Assembly: GCA_964459325.1 (NCBI GenBank)
Contig: CAYWKU010000002.1
Coordinates: 161,627-225,626 of the forward strand
Source: CAYWKU01 sp964459325
GTDB taxonomy: Bacteria; RBG-13-61-14; CAYWKU01
DNA length: 64,000 nt
Direction: 5' to 3'
Shown here: positions 26,616 to 37,195 of the stretch, piece by piece
Position numbering within the stretch: position 1 is the first letter of the stretch
Layout: each line of letters begins with the position of its first letter
Position numbers and translations under genes: made by a program
Notes under the pieces: generated by a model
The model's database searches: none
What the model saw: only the letters and a program-made list of their open reading frames with translations
Told to the model about the DNA's origin: nothing

Positions 26616-26975
26616 ATGGAGGATAAAGGGGGACAGGAAAAGCGCGAGCATCCCAGGATGCCGGTCATGATACCTGTGGAATATTCCGACCTGTCGGATT
26701 TCTTCGTGGATTACGCCGTGGACATCAGCAAGGGCGGCATGTTCATCGCCACCGAGAAGGAAGTCGAGCCGGGCGCGACGGTGGAGATAAAGTTTTCGGT
26801 GCCGGGCATCGACGCCACGTTCGCCGCCACGGGAAAGGTAGTCAGGCAGGGGGCGGCGCCGGAAGGGGTGAATGACAAGGGATTTCCCGGAACCGGCATC
26901 GGTATACAATTCGACCCGCTGCCCGACGCCAGCCGCGAGATTATAAACAGGCTGTGGGAAGAAAGCATGGGGTGA
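26616..26975 (+). CDS. PilZ-domain protein
   Basis: 119 aa single PilZ domain. The cyclic di-GMP-binding signature is present as REHPR (R-x-x-x-R) near residue 10 and DISKGG (D/N-x-S-x-x-G) near residue 38; the C-terminal GTGIGIQF strand is typical of the myxobacterial PilZ subgroup. Probably senses cyclic di-GMP and works with the upstream response regulator. Confidence 0.88.
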   Translation: MEDKGGQEKREHPRMPVMIPVEYSDLSDFFVDYAVDISKGGMFIATEKEVEPGATVEIKFSVPGIDATFAATGKVVRQGAAPEGVNDKGFPGTGIGIQFDPLPDASREIINRLWEESMG

Positions 26976-27358
26976 GCTTTAGCTCACGGGAAAAATTTTA
27001 TATGGTAGGCGCGGCACTCCTGCCGCGCATTCCATGATTAAAGATTTCCTGTCTTACGACCCGGACGTATAACGTCCGGGCCACCCGTCTACCATTTATG
27101 GAAACCCCGGGCTTTCAGCCCGGGGAGCTTCACATTTACTTTTAAAGCCCCGGACTTCAGTCCGGAGAAAAAAGCCCCGGGTTAAAAACCCGGGGCTACA
27201 AAATCAACTGTGAACACCCCCGACCTGAAGGTCGGGGTTTCTATTATTCGGCCTACGCAAAAAATCTTACCCTTGCAAAATGTTTAATTGTTGTGTAAAA
27301 TGTTTAGTGTAAAAGTTGCGTTAATAGGGCAGACAAGGGGTTTAAACCCCTTGTCCCG
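26971..27358. repeat. Palindromic repeat cluster upstream of NtrC-type regulator
   Basis: About 390 bases without a gene. It holds GTGAGCTTTAGCTCAC, GGCGCGGCACTCCTGCCGCGC, GGACGTATAACGTCC, CCCCGGGCTTTCAGCCCGGGG, GACTTCAGTC and a CAAGGGG type. These are the same families that separate the virion genes between 40 and 59 kb, so they belong to the host genome at large. Confidence 0.88.
27273..27301 (+). promoter_or_regulatory. Possible sigma-70 promoter for NtrC-type regulator
   Basis: TTGCAA, 17-base spacer, TAAAAT inside a locally AT-rich stretch, about 90 bases before ATG 27391. Confidence 0.4.
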
Positions 27359-27390
27359 CAAGATTGGCGAAAACCACGGGGGATAATACA

Positions 27391-28764
27391 ATGCCGCCCG
27401 AAAAGAAAGTATTGGTTGTAGACGACGAGGCGAGCATGTGCGACATGCTCACCGACCTGCTCGGCGGTGAAGGCTACGGCGTAACCACCTCCGCTGACGG
27501 CGTCGAGGCTCTCGAGAAGCTGGAAGCCGAGGACTTCGATTTAGTGCTGGCAGACGTAAGGATGCCCCGCATGGACGGCTCGAAGCTTCTTGACGAAATC
27601 ATGGCCAGGGGGATTCCCGCTACGGTCATACTGATGAGCGCTTACGGCGACGTTACCAGCGCCCTGGACGCCATGAAGCGGGGCGCTTTCGACTATATCG
27701 CAAAACCCTTTCATCACGACGATGTGCTGCTGACCCTGAAGAAGGCAGAGGACTACTTCCGGCTGCTCAGGGAAAACACCCTGCTCCGCTCGGAGATGAG
27801 GCGCGATTTCGGATTCGAGAGCATCATCACCCGCGACCCCGACATGCGGGAGCTTATCCGCACGGCACAGAAGATGGCCAAGTATCAGTCCACCGTGCTT
27901 CTTATAGGCGAAAGCGGCACCGGCAAGGAGTTGATGGCCAAGGCCATACACCTTACCAGCCCGTGGGCCGAGGGTAATTTCGTAGCCATCAACTGCGGGG
28001 CCATCCCCGAGAACCTCTTGGAGACCGAGCTTTTCGGCCACGCCAAGGGAGCCTTCACCGACGCCCATCGAGCCAAGAAGGGGCTTTTCGAGGAGGCTAG
28101 CGGCGGCTCGTTGTTCCTGGACGAGATAGGCGAGCTGCCCCAGATGTTACAGGTCAAGCTGCTGAGGGCGTTGCAGGAGGGCCAAATCCGCCGGGTGGGC
28201 GACACCAGCCCTATCGAGGTCAGCACCCGCATAATCGCCGCCACCGTAAGGGACCTGGAAAAGGACATGCGCGACGGGCGGTTCCGGAGCGACCTCTTTT
28301 ACAGGCTCAACGTGCTGCCTCTGACGCTGCCTCCGCTACGCAGGAGGAAGGACGACATTCCGCTCCTGGCGGAGCATTTTCTGAAAAACGCCTCCGAGCG
28401 GCTGGGCAAGCCCGCCCCGGCGCTGAGCAGGGAAGCCATGGAGTCACTCATCGAGTACAATTGGCCGGGCAACATCCGGGAGCTGGAGAACGTCATCGAG
28501 CGGGCGATAGTGCTGGCCGAAGGAGACCGCGTCACTCCCGACGAACTGCCTCCCGCCGTCAAGAGCGCCGCCGAAGAGCCGTGTACGCCGGTTATGAACG
28601 ATGACGAGATGAGCATCAAAAAGGCCGGTCGCACGCTGGAGGAGAAGCTGATAAGAAAGGCTCTCGAGCAGACCGGCGGAAATCGCACCCAGGCGGCGAA
28701 GATGCTGGAAATATCCCACCGAGCGCTGCTTTATAAAATCAAGGAATACGGGATAGACGTTTAG
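27391..28764 (+). CDS. NtrC-family sigma-54 response regulator
   Basis: 457 aa from ATG 27391, preceded by GGGGGA; a TTG 27 bases upstream is less likely. Receiver domain with phospho-Asp55 (LVLADVRMPRMDG) and Lys in DYIAKPF; AAA+ domain with GESGTGKE, GAFTDA (a common variant of the GAFTGA sigma-54 loop), LFLDEIGEL; Fis-type HTH at the end (GNRTQAAKMLEISHRALLYK). It activates sigma-54 promoters after phosphorylation. No partner histidine kinase is adjacent. Confidence 0.92.
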   Translation: MPPEKKVLVVDDEASMCDMLTDLLGGEGYGVTTSADGVEALEKLEAEDFDLVLADVRMPRMDGSKLLDEIMARGIPATVILMSAYGDVTSALDAMKRGAFDYIAKPFHHDDVLLTLKKAEDYFRLLRENTLLRSEMRRDFGFESIITRDPDMRELIRTAQKMAKYQSTVLLIGESGTGKELMAKAIHLTSPWAEGNFVAINCGAIPENLLETELFGHAKGAFTDAHRAKKGLFEEASGGSLFLDEIGELPQMLQVKLLRALQEGQIRRVGDTSPIEVSTRIIAATVRDLEKDMRDGRFRSDLFYRLNVLPLTLPPLRRRKDDIPLLAEHFLKNASERLGKPAPALSREAMESLIEYNWPGNIRELENVIERAIVLAEGDRVTPDELPPAVKSAAEEPCTPVMNDDEMSIKKAGRTLEEKLIRKALEQTGGNRTQAAKMLEISHRALLYKIKEYGIDV

Positions 28765-28768
28765 ATTA

Positions 28769-29650
28769 TCACTCCACGGTGAGTTGCCACTCGTGAGTGT
28801 AGCTCCAGTGGCGGAGGGATACCTTCTTTCCTTCCAGGAACGCGGATTCGGCCACTTTCTCATCGAGGTTTGAGCGCAGGATGACTTTTTCGACCCAATC
28901 CGTGATTTCTTCCGCGACGGTCTCGTCGAAAGCTCCCCTCAGAAAAATCCTGCAATTGTAAATCCGTGAGCCGATGTCCCTGTCGAGTTCGTCCTCGGGA
29001 TAAACGAAATACAACCCGGCTTCCCTGACTCCCTTTTCGTCCGACTTCAACGCGGCCCGGTATTTATCGGAAGGGTCTGTCCATATTTCATCGATATAAC
29101 CGTTTTCTTTTTTTACCGCGCATCTTTGCCACCCGAAACTCTCCAGGCGCCTGACAAATCGCAGGTTGTAGAAAGTCGGCTCTACTTTTTGCGAATGGGC
29201 GAACTCGCAATATATGTAGGGCAGAAAATCGAAGAAATCGCGGACATTTTCGGCGGGCACGGGATAACCCGCGCAGATGACGTTGTCCGAAACTTCAAAG
29301 AAGTCCTCAGCCACCTGCGGCTTGAGGTGACTGATGAGCACGTCCCGGTAATCGGTTTTGAGCAGGTAGGTCGAACGCTCCCTGTCCGGCGGGCCGCGCC
29401 TTGCTACTTTGCCGTAGAGGCAGACCTTTCGATACAAATATTTCTGTGGGTCCTCGTGAAGGTGGGCGGAGGTAATCCGCTCGTCTATAGCTCCACAGAA
29501 CTCTTTGATATTGGAGTTTTTTTCCGTATTCTTGCCGGAGGATTTTCCGGGTTCATCGGGGGAAGCATCGGAGTAAATGTAAACGCCCGCAAGCATAATA
29601 AACAAACCCGCCGCTGCGGCGACAGCGAACGCAACGCCCTTATTTTTCAC
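28769..29650 (-). CDS. Membrane-anchored protein of unknown function
   Basis: 293 aa. A hydrophobic N-terminal anchor (about residues 7-27) is followed by a charged low-complexity linker and a ~240-residue soluble region, probably periplasmic. A stretch near residues 65-130 (KYLYRKVCLYGKVARR, YLLKTDYRDVLISH) has the look of a small beta-barrel, but I do not recognise a family. Convergent with the NtrC gene, only four bases between their stops. Confidence 0.65.
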   Translation of the reverse strand: MKNKGVAFAVAAAAGLFIMLAGVYIYSDASPDEPGKSSGKNTEKNSNIKEFCGAIDERITSAHLHEDPQKYLYRKVCLYGKVARRGPPDRERSTYLLKTDYRDVLISHLKPQVAEDFFEVSDNVICAGYPVPAENVRDFFDFLPYIYCEFAHSQKVEPTFYNLRFVRRLESFGWQRCAVKKENGYIDEIWTDPSDKYRAALKSDEKGVREAGLYFVYPEDELDRDIGSRIYNCRIFLRGAFDETVAEEITDWVEKVILRSNLDEKVAESAFLEGKKVSLRHWSYTHEWQLTVE

Positions 29651-29720
29651 AAAGCGCTCCTTCCTTTTGTAATGCGATAACGCTTATATAGAGCATAAAA
29701 GAGGATTGTGAAACGGGGAC

Positions 29721-30602
29721 TCAGCCGGATTTTCTTTTAAAACCCAGCTCCTTCAACCGTTGGACTATGGCCGCCGCCCGCCGCTCGAACTCGGCGGGCT
29801 CGCCCACGGCCTGCAGGTACTTGGCGGGCTTGAGGTACTCGAGGGCCTTGTTGAGACCTTCATCGCAGGCTCGCTCGGTAAATACCACCAGCGGCGCCGG
29901 GTTTTTTACTTTGAAGGCCTTTTCCATGTACCGCATCGCGATGCCCGCTTGCAGGCCGGTAAGCACCGGTATGTGCACCTCGGTAATCACCAGGTCCACC
30001 GGTTTCTTGTCTCTAAAACCTATGGATACCGCCTGGATAAATTCCCCGCCGTCGTTGACGGTGGTGTAGGTTTCGGAAAGCCCTTTTCCCCCGACCAGGT
30101 TTTCCAGTACGCTTTTCTGCTTTGGCGGATAACCGCATATGAGACAGTGATTGAAAGGGGTTCCCGTGGCCTGCGACGTGTCCGCCGCTTCTGCGGCTTC
30201 GTTTTCCGCGAAATCGTCCGAATAGAGGCCGTAGGGGTCGTTTACGATGGTTAGCAGGGCGCGGCTGTCCCCGAAGCCCACTTCGTCCATGTTGTTGACG
30301 GTGGCGTTGTCCACCTTTGCGCCCCCGACGAAGGTGCCGTTGGTGGATTCGCGGTCTATTAGAGTTACGACGCCGTTGTTCACCTCGAAGCGGGCGTGAG
30401 CGCCGCTGACCGTGGGGTCGGGCACCACGATGTCCGCCTGCTCCTTCCGCCCCACGTTCATCACGGTTTTGGTAAACGGCGCCCGCTTGCCCTTGAGCGG
30501 GCCCTTGGTGAAGCTCAGCGAAATCTTGAGGGTGGCCGGAAGCTCGAGCTGCTTCTGGGCCTCCTGTTCGCTGCCTACCGTTGTTCTTTCAAAATCTTCC
30601 AT
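29721..30602 (-). CDS. FHA domain fused to a pseudo-receiver domain
   Basis: 293 aa from ATG 30602. N-terminal FHA domain (about 25-110) with MNVGRKEQADIVV, the phosphothreonine-binding SGAHARF and STNGTFVGG. After a linker, CLICGYPP and a receiver-like domain whose phosphorylation site reads VDLVITEVHIPVLTG: Glu replaces the Asp. The conserved Lys position reads KYLQAVG, so it is lost. It shares the CDEGL segment with the zinc-ribbon regulator at 25940. It likely binds phospho-Thr targets, such as products of the Ser/Thr kinase at 8123, with a fixed-state receiver (inference). Confidence 0.82.
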   Translation of the reverse strand: MEDFERTTVGSEQEAQKQLELPATLKISLSFTKGPLKGKRAPFTKTVMNVGRKEQADIVVPDPTVSGAHARFEVNNGVVTLIDRESTNGTFVGGAKVDNATVNNMDEVGFGDSRALLTIVNDPYGLYSDDFAENEAAEAADTSQATGTPFNHCLICGYPPKQKSVLENLVGGKGLSETYTTVNDGGEFIQAVSIGFRDKKPVDLVITEVHIPVLTGLQAGIAMRYMEKAFKVKNPAPLVVFTERACDEGLNKALEYLKPAKYLQAVGEPAEFERRAAAIVQRLKELGFKRKSG

Positions 30603-30614
30603 TTGTATTATCAC

Positions 30615-30643
30615 AATATATCATAATCTTGACGAGGATTCAA
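30615..30643 (-). promoter_or_regulatory. Sigma-70-like promoter for FHA gene
   Basis: Minus strand TTGAAT, 17-base spacer, TATATT. Transcription would begin about six bases before ATG 30602, with no Shine-Dalgarno, suggesting a nearly leaderless mRNA. Confidence 0.55.
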
Positions 30644-30783
30644 TAAAATTTCAAAATTTCCGGATGGAGTGGGCTAAGCCCCCCTTCAAATACCTTCAAG
30701 CGGACGCAAGGAGGGCGCGTGACACCTTTGCCGGGGGGCGGGATTTTTGCCGCAACGCGCGGTTTATACCTCTTGTGACGCTC

Positions 30784-31800
30784 TCACACTCCCGGGGACG
30801 CTGCCGCTGCCTCCGGTTGTTTATGCCCGGAAGCCGTCTTTTTGGCGCTCCAGTAAGTGGCCATCGACACCGAGACGGTAGCTACCACGGCGGACAACCA
30901 CGATTTAATCTGCATCGCCACCATGTAGTGCAGGAGGTCGATGCCCAGGGCCGCAAATATTCCCCAAACGATACCTCCCAGGCATCCTCCCACCACGAGA
31001 TAAGCAATCACCCGCAGCGCGATGTGGGGGCTTGTGGCGGATTTGAATTCCGGAACCGCCATTCCTCCTTCGAGCACGTCGTCCGCCGTCTGCATGGAGG
31101 CGTTTATGGACACCGCCAGCGCCACCACAAAGCTCATGACCAGGTACGCCGGCAGAAACTCCGAAGCTTCGACCATGACAGTGGGTTCCTCGGGGGAGGG
31201 GTGGAATAAAATGTATCCTATGCCCAGGTTAATGCCCAGGTTGATAAGGACGTTGCCCAGTATCTGCTCCTGGAGAAGGTAGCGCCCGAACGGCTGAGCC
31301 CGGGTATGCGGGTGGGCCACGTACTTCAGTAGCTCCCGCCAGGATAAACGGGAGGCCACCGTAAAAGCGTTGACGCCCATCAACAGGGCCGCAGTTACAC
31401 CGACGGCCGGCAACCCGAATCCCGACGAAAAAAGCGCGAACGACACTATGGCCGCTACCGCCGAGAAAATCACCAGCGGCAGAAGAGAATGCAGCAGAGG
31501 CGCCGCCCACATGGGCTTACGGGGCGGAGAAAACGATTTCGCCAACTCCCGCTCGGCGTCCGATATTTCAATCTTGCCTTCCAGGTAGTCCTTGCGGGCG
31601 GTGTTTATCCCGCTTACCGCGGCTATTATGCCCGAGAAAAACATGGTGATGACAATGAATATGAAAAACCTCTCGGCGCTTACCGTCCCCTCTACTTCAA
31701 ATGATTCAAAAAACAAAAAGATGGAAACCAGCGCTCCCACCACCAGGAACAGCCCGCCCTGCACCAGGCCCATTACTTTGGAATGTGACTTTAATTTCAT
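30784..31800 (-). CDS. Multi-spanning membrane protein of unknown function
   Basis: 338 aa from ATG 31800, which has GGGGGA before it; a GTG four codons earlier is an alternative. About eight hydrophobic spans, two near the N-terminus (GLVQGGLFLVVGALVSIFLF), four in the middle and two near the end. A soluble loop between spans two and three (residues 65-95) is charged. The tail is Ala-rich. No family recognised. It is divergently oriented to rpsT. Confidence 0.65.
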   Translation of the reverse strand: MKLKSHSKVMGLVQGGLFLVVGALVSIFLFFESFEVEGTVSAERFFIFIVITMFFSGIIAAVSGINTARKDYLEGKIEISDAERELAKSFSPPRKPMWAAPLLHSLLPLVIFSAVAAIVSFALFSSGFGLPAVGVTAALLMGVNAFTVASRLSWRELLKYVAHPHTRAQPFGRYLLQEQILGNVLINLGINLGIGYILFHPSPEEPTVMVEASEFLPAYLVMSFVVALAVSINASMQTADDVLEGGMAVPEFKSATSPHIALRVIAYLVVGGCLGGIVWGIFAALGIDLLHYMVAMQIKSWLSAVVATVSVSMATYWSAKKTASGHKQPEAAAASPGV

Positions 31801-31932
31801 AATATCCCCCACATGATAATGACCCCGGGCGTTCCGGTCCCCGGGCCGCTTTATTTCCCTTCCGGGATTTCCTTATTTTTATATATGGGAAGCACAATGT
31901 CAATATTTAACATTCGCGCCGCCCCGCTCCGG

Positions 31933-31961
31933 TTGACATCGGGCGTTACTGTGAATACCCT
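31933..31961 (+). promoter_or_regulatory. Sigma-70-like promoter for rpsT
   Basis: TTGACA, 17-base spacer, TACCCT, 36 bases before the rpsT start. Confidence 0.65.
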
Positions 31962-31997
31962 ATTAATCCACCTAGAACAAGGAAAGGGGAGGATAAG

Positions 31998-32276
31998 TTG
32001 TCAAGCAAAAGGCATAAACAGGCAAAGAAACGCCTGCAACAGAGCGAAAAAAGACGGGAGTTAAACAGGATTTACAAGGTCGGCGCCAGAACTTATCTTA
32101 AGAGGGCGCATGAAGCCGTCCGGGAAAAGGACCTGGAAAAAGCCCAGGAACAACTCAGGCTGGCACAGGCGAAAATGGGCAAGGCTGCTCGCAAGGGCGT
32201 TTTCCATCCCAATCACGCCTCCCGGAAAATTTCACGGCTGGCCAGAAGAATCAACGAGTTGAAATCCGCCTCGTAA
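31998..32276 (+). CDS. rpsT: 30S ribosomal protein S20
   Basis: 92 aa, normal length, very basic. TTG start at 31998 after GGGGAGGATAAG; UUG is also the start of rpsT in E. coli. Motifs: SSKRHKQAKKRLQQSEKRR at the N-terminus, and KGVFHPNHASRKISRLARRI at the C-terminus, which are diagnostic for S20. It binds 16S rRNA in the small subunit. A hairpin with a T-rich tail follows. Confidence 0.95.
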   Translation: MSSKRHKQAKKRLQQSEKRRELNRIYKVGARTYLKRAHEAVREKDLEKAQEQLRLAQAKMGKAARKGVFHPNHASRKISRLARRINELKSAS

Positions 32277-32307
32277 TAAAGTTCAAAAACAACCCGATTA
32301 TACAAAG

Positions 32308-32335
32308 GGCGCGGGATAAACCTCGCGCCTCTTTT
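32308..32335 (+). terminator. rpsT terminator
   Basis: GGCGCG and CGCGCC stem with a short A-rich loop followed by TCTTTT. It overlaps the end of the convergent lptE gene. Confidence 0.6.
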
Positions 32336-32336
32336 G

Positions 32337-32848
32337 CTACCATCCCTCTATCAGAGTCAGGTGAATCTCTTCGGCGACATCCTCGGTTATCGCCTCCAGC
32401 GCCAGCCGCCGCCGCACGTGATTGTCGCGGATGTTACTCGTGATGGCGACTTCCTCTTCGCGTTCCATGTCCCCCGACCTCCATACCACTTCCCCGCCGC
32501 GCTCCAGCTTTGCCGAAACCCTCATCCGCGCCCGGTAGGCCGTGGTAAGCCCTTCCTCGTCGTAGGCCTGCGGCTCAAGCTCCACTTCCTCTATTACTCC
32601 CGACAACACCGCGTCCGCGCCCGGCGCGTTGGCCAGTTTAAGCGTACCCCTTCTCAGCACTTCCCTCTGCGTGGCCTCGGCCATGGCCGTGCCGATTTCC
32701 GGTTCGAGAGTGCGGTTTTCAAAAGGGACCACGGCAACGGATTTTACATTCGGGGGCAGCGATTTTCCCGTGCCCGACAGCCTGTAGCCGCACCCCGCTA
32801 CCAGCGAGGTTATCAGGAAGGGCAGAAATATCCGGAAAAAACTTTTCA

Positions 32849-32852
<4 letters not shown>
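32337..32852 (-). CDS. lptE: LPS-assembly lipoprotein LptE
   Basis: 171 aa. Signal peptide with lipobox LVAGC (cysteine at residue 21) followed by GYRLSGTG, then PPNVKSVAVVPFENRTLEP and IGTAMAEATQREVLR, as in LptE proteins. LptE plugs the LptD barrel that inserts lipopolysaccharide into the outer membrane. Translationally coupled to leuS by a four-base overlap; leuS-lptE(rlpB) linkage is classical. It supports an LPS-bearing outer membrane. Confidence 0.88.
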
Positions 32853-35452
<2,600 letters not shown>

Positions 35453-35583
35453 TGAAAGCCTCCTCGGGATGCTCTTTGAAGGTTAAAGGTATACGTTGAT
35501 TAAAGGATGTTCAAATATGGTCGGGTTTTTGCGTATGTGTTAAGGAAGATGCAGCCTCTCAAGCGGACGAGCGCCGCTCGCCC

Positions 35584-37194
35584 CTATTTCCCCGTCAGCC
35601 GTCTTAATAACCCCCGCGCCTGCTCGTCCCCGGGATTTATCTCCAGCGCCCTCTCCAGGCGCCTGACCGCCTCCGCCTTTCTCCCGGTTTCGGCCAGCGT
35701 CCACGCCATCCCGTAGTGAGCGTCGGCGTAGTCCGGTTGAATGCGTAGCGCCCGCCGGTAGACCGTTTCCGCCTCGTCGAGCCTGTCCGTCGCCGCCAGC
35801 AGGTTCGCCTTGTTGGTGAGAGTCGTAAACATCTCCGGGTCGCTGTCAATCGCCCGGTTGTATGCATCGAGCGCTTTCGTATATTTACCCCGCTCTTTCA
35901 GCGCCAGCCCCAGCGTGTTCCATGCCGTCGCATCGGAAGGCTCGATATTGATGGCCCGCCGGGCGGCGAACGCTGCCCCCGATATGTCGCCCCGCGAAAA
36001 GGCGCTTTGGGCGTAATTGCTCCACGGCCTCGATGCGCCGGGATAAAGTTTAACCGCGTTAGCCCACACATGCGTTGGCCGAGTCCACCCTACCGAGCGA
36101 TGAACGGTCATGCCCGCCATGCATACGACTATGATTACCGCCAGACACACCCCGGCGCGAAAGCTTCTCCGGAAAAGCCGGGCCAGAGCCGCCGCCGATA
36201 TTATGGCAAGGCCCGCCGTTGCGAAGTACCAGCGGTTTTCCATGAGCGGGTCCGCCAGCGGCATCACGGCCCCCGGCGCCATTGCCAGTATAAACCACGC
36301 CGCTCCGATGGCGGGTGTTTTATACGACCTTTTCGCGGCCCATATCGCCATCGCCACCGCCGCGAGCAGCGGGATGCCGCATATCCATATCCGAAGGTCG
36401 CCCGCGCCGGAGATGGCCGCCGGGTGATGGTCTATGCTCAACCCGACCGGCCACAACCACGCCAGCGCCGCCCGGCAGTATACGTAGGGTTGGAGTAATA
36501 CGTGGGACACAAAGGAAACATCGTACCCCGCTTCGCCCGCCACCACCGGCTGAGCGAAAAGCCGCGCAATTCCATAAACCAGGACAACTCCGAGCGACGG
36601 CGCAAGCTGCCGTAACCGTTTGCCATGCAGCAGGTATATGACCCCGGCGATAACCACCACCGCCGCCGCGTCTTCCTTTCCGAAGAGCGCGAAGGCCAAA
36701 GCCGCCGCCAGCGCCGCCCATTTGCCCCGGAAATCCTTTGACAGGGCGATGTAAATCATTGCCAGCCCGCCCAGGGCCGATATGAGACCCGCCCGCCCCG
36801 ATATGTAATCGGCACTCGCCACTGTTACCGGATGAGCGGCGAACCATAAGGCTGCCGCCGTGGCCGCCGCGAGCCTGTGCTTTTCCAAGGGGCCGATGAG
36901 GTTGACAATGACCAGCAGTAGAAGCCCGCTCACAGCGACATGCAAAAGAAGATTGGTAGTGTGGAATGCCGACGGGCTGCCGTCGCCTATTTTCCAATCG
37001 AGGGCGTAGCCGGCGTAGGTTATGGCCCGAAAGGGGCTGGATGCGGCGGCGTGGAAAACGCCCCCCGCCACCTCGGAGCGGTAAACTATGTCCCTTTCGT
37101 CGTCGAACTGAAACGGCGCCCGCAGGCCTGGGAGATGAGACAGCACGGCCACGACGGCTACTAATATCGCAACCGTCGCTATGCGCCGGTTCAT
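35584..37194 (-). CDS. GT-C-like membrane protein with C-terminal TPRs, second copy
   Basis: 536 aa from ATG 37194, two bases after the stop of the upstream paralogue. About nine to ten membrane spans in the first 380 residues, with an early acidic motif FQFDDERDIV in the first loop as in GT-C/TMTC-like glycosyltransferases, then four TPR-like repeats (ATAWNTLGLALKERGKYTKA and similar). GT-C enzymes use lipid-linked sugar donors in the cell envelope; the substrate is unknown. Confidence 0.72.
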   Translation of the reverse strand: MNRRIATVAILVAVVAVLSHLPGLRAPFQFDDERDIVYRSEVAGGVFHAAASSPFRAITYAGYALDWKIGDGSPSAFHTTNLLLHVAVSGLLLLVIVNLIGPLEKHRLAAATAAALWFAAHPVTVASADYISGRAGLISALGGLAMIYIALSKDFRGKWAALAAALAFALFGKEDAAAVVVIAGVIYLLHGKRLRQLAPSLGVVLVYGIARLFAQPVVAGEAGYDVSFVSHVLLQPYVYCRAALAWLWPVGLSIDHHPAAISGAGDLRIWICGIPLLAAVAMAIWAAKRSYKTPAIGAAWFILAMAPGAVMPLADPLMENRWYFATAGLAIISAAALARLFRRSFRAGVCLAVIIVVCMAGMTVHRSVGWTRPTHVWANAVKLYPGASRPWSNYAQSAFSRGDISGAAFAARRAINIEPSDATAWNTLGLALKERGKYTKALDAYNRAIDSDPEMFTTLTNKANLLAATDRLDEAETVYRRALRIQPDYADAHYGMAWTLAETGRKAEAVRRLERALEINPGDEQARGLLRRLTGK

Positions 37195-37195
37195 A

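Noticed and set aside
28001..28100. GAFTDA in the NtrC-type regulator as a defective sigma-54 loop
   Set aside because: GAFTDA is a common natural variant among NtrC-family activators, so loss of function cannot be inferred.
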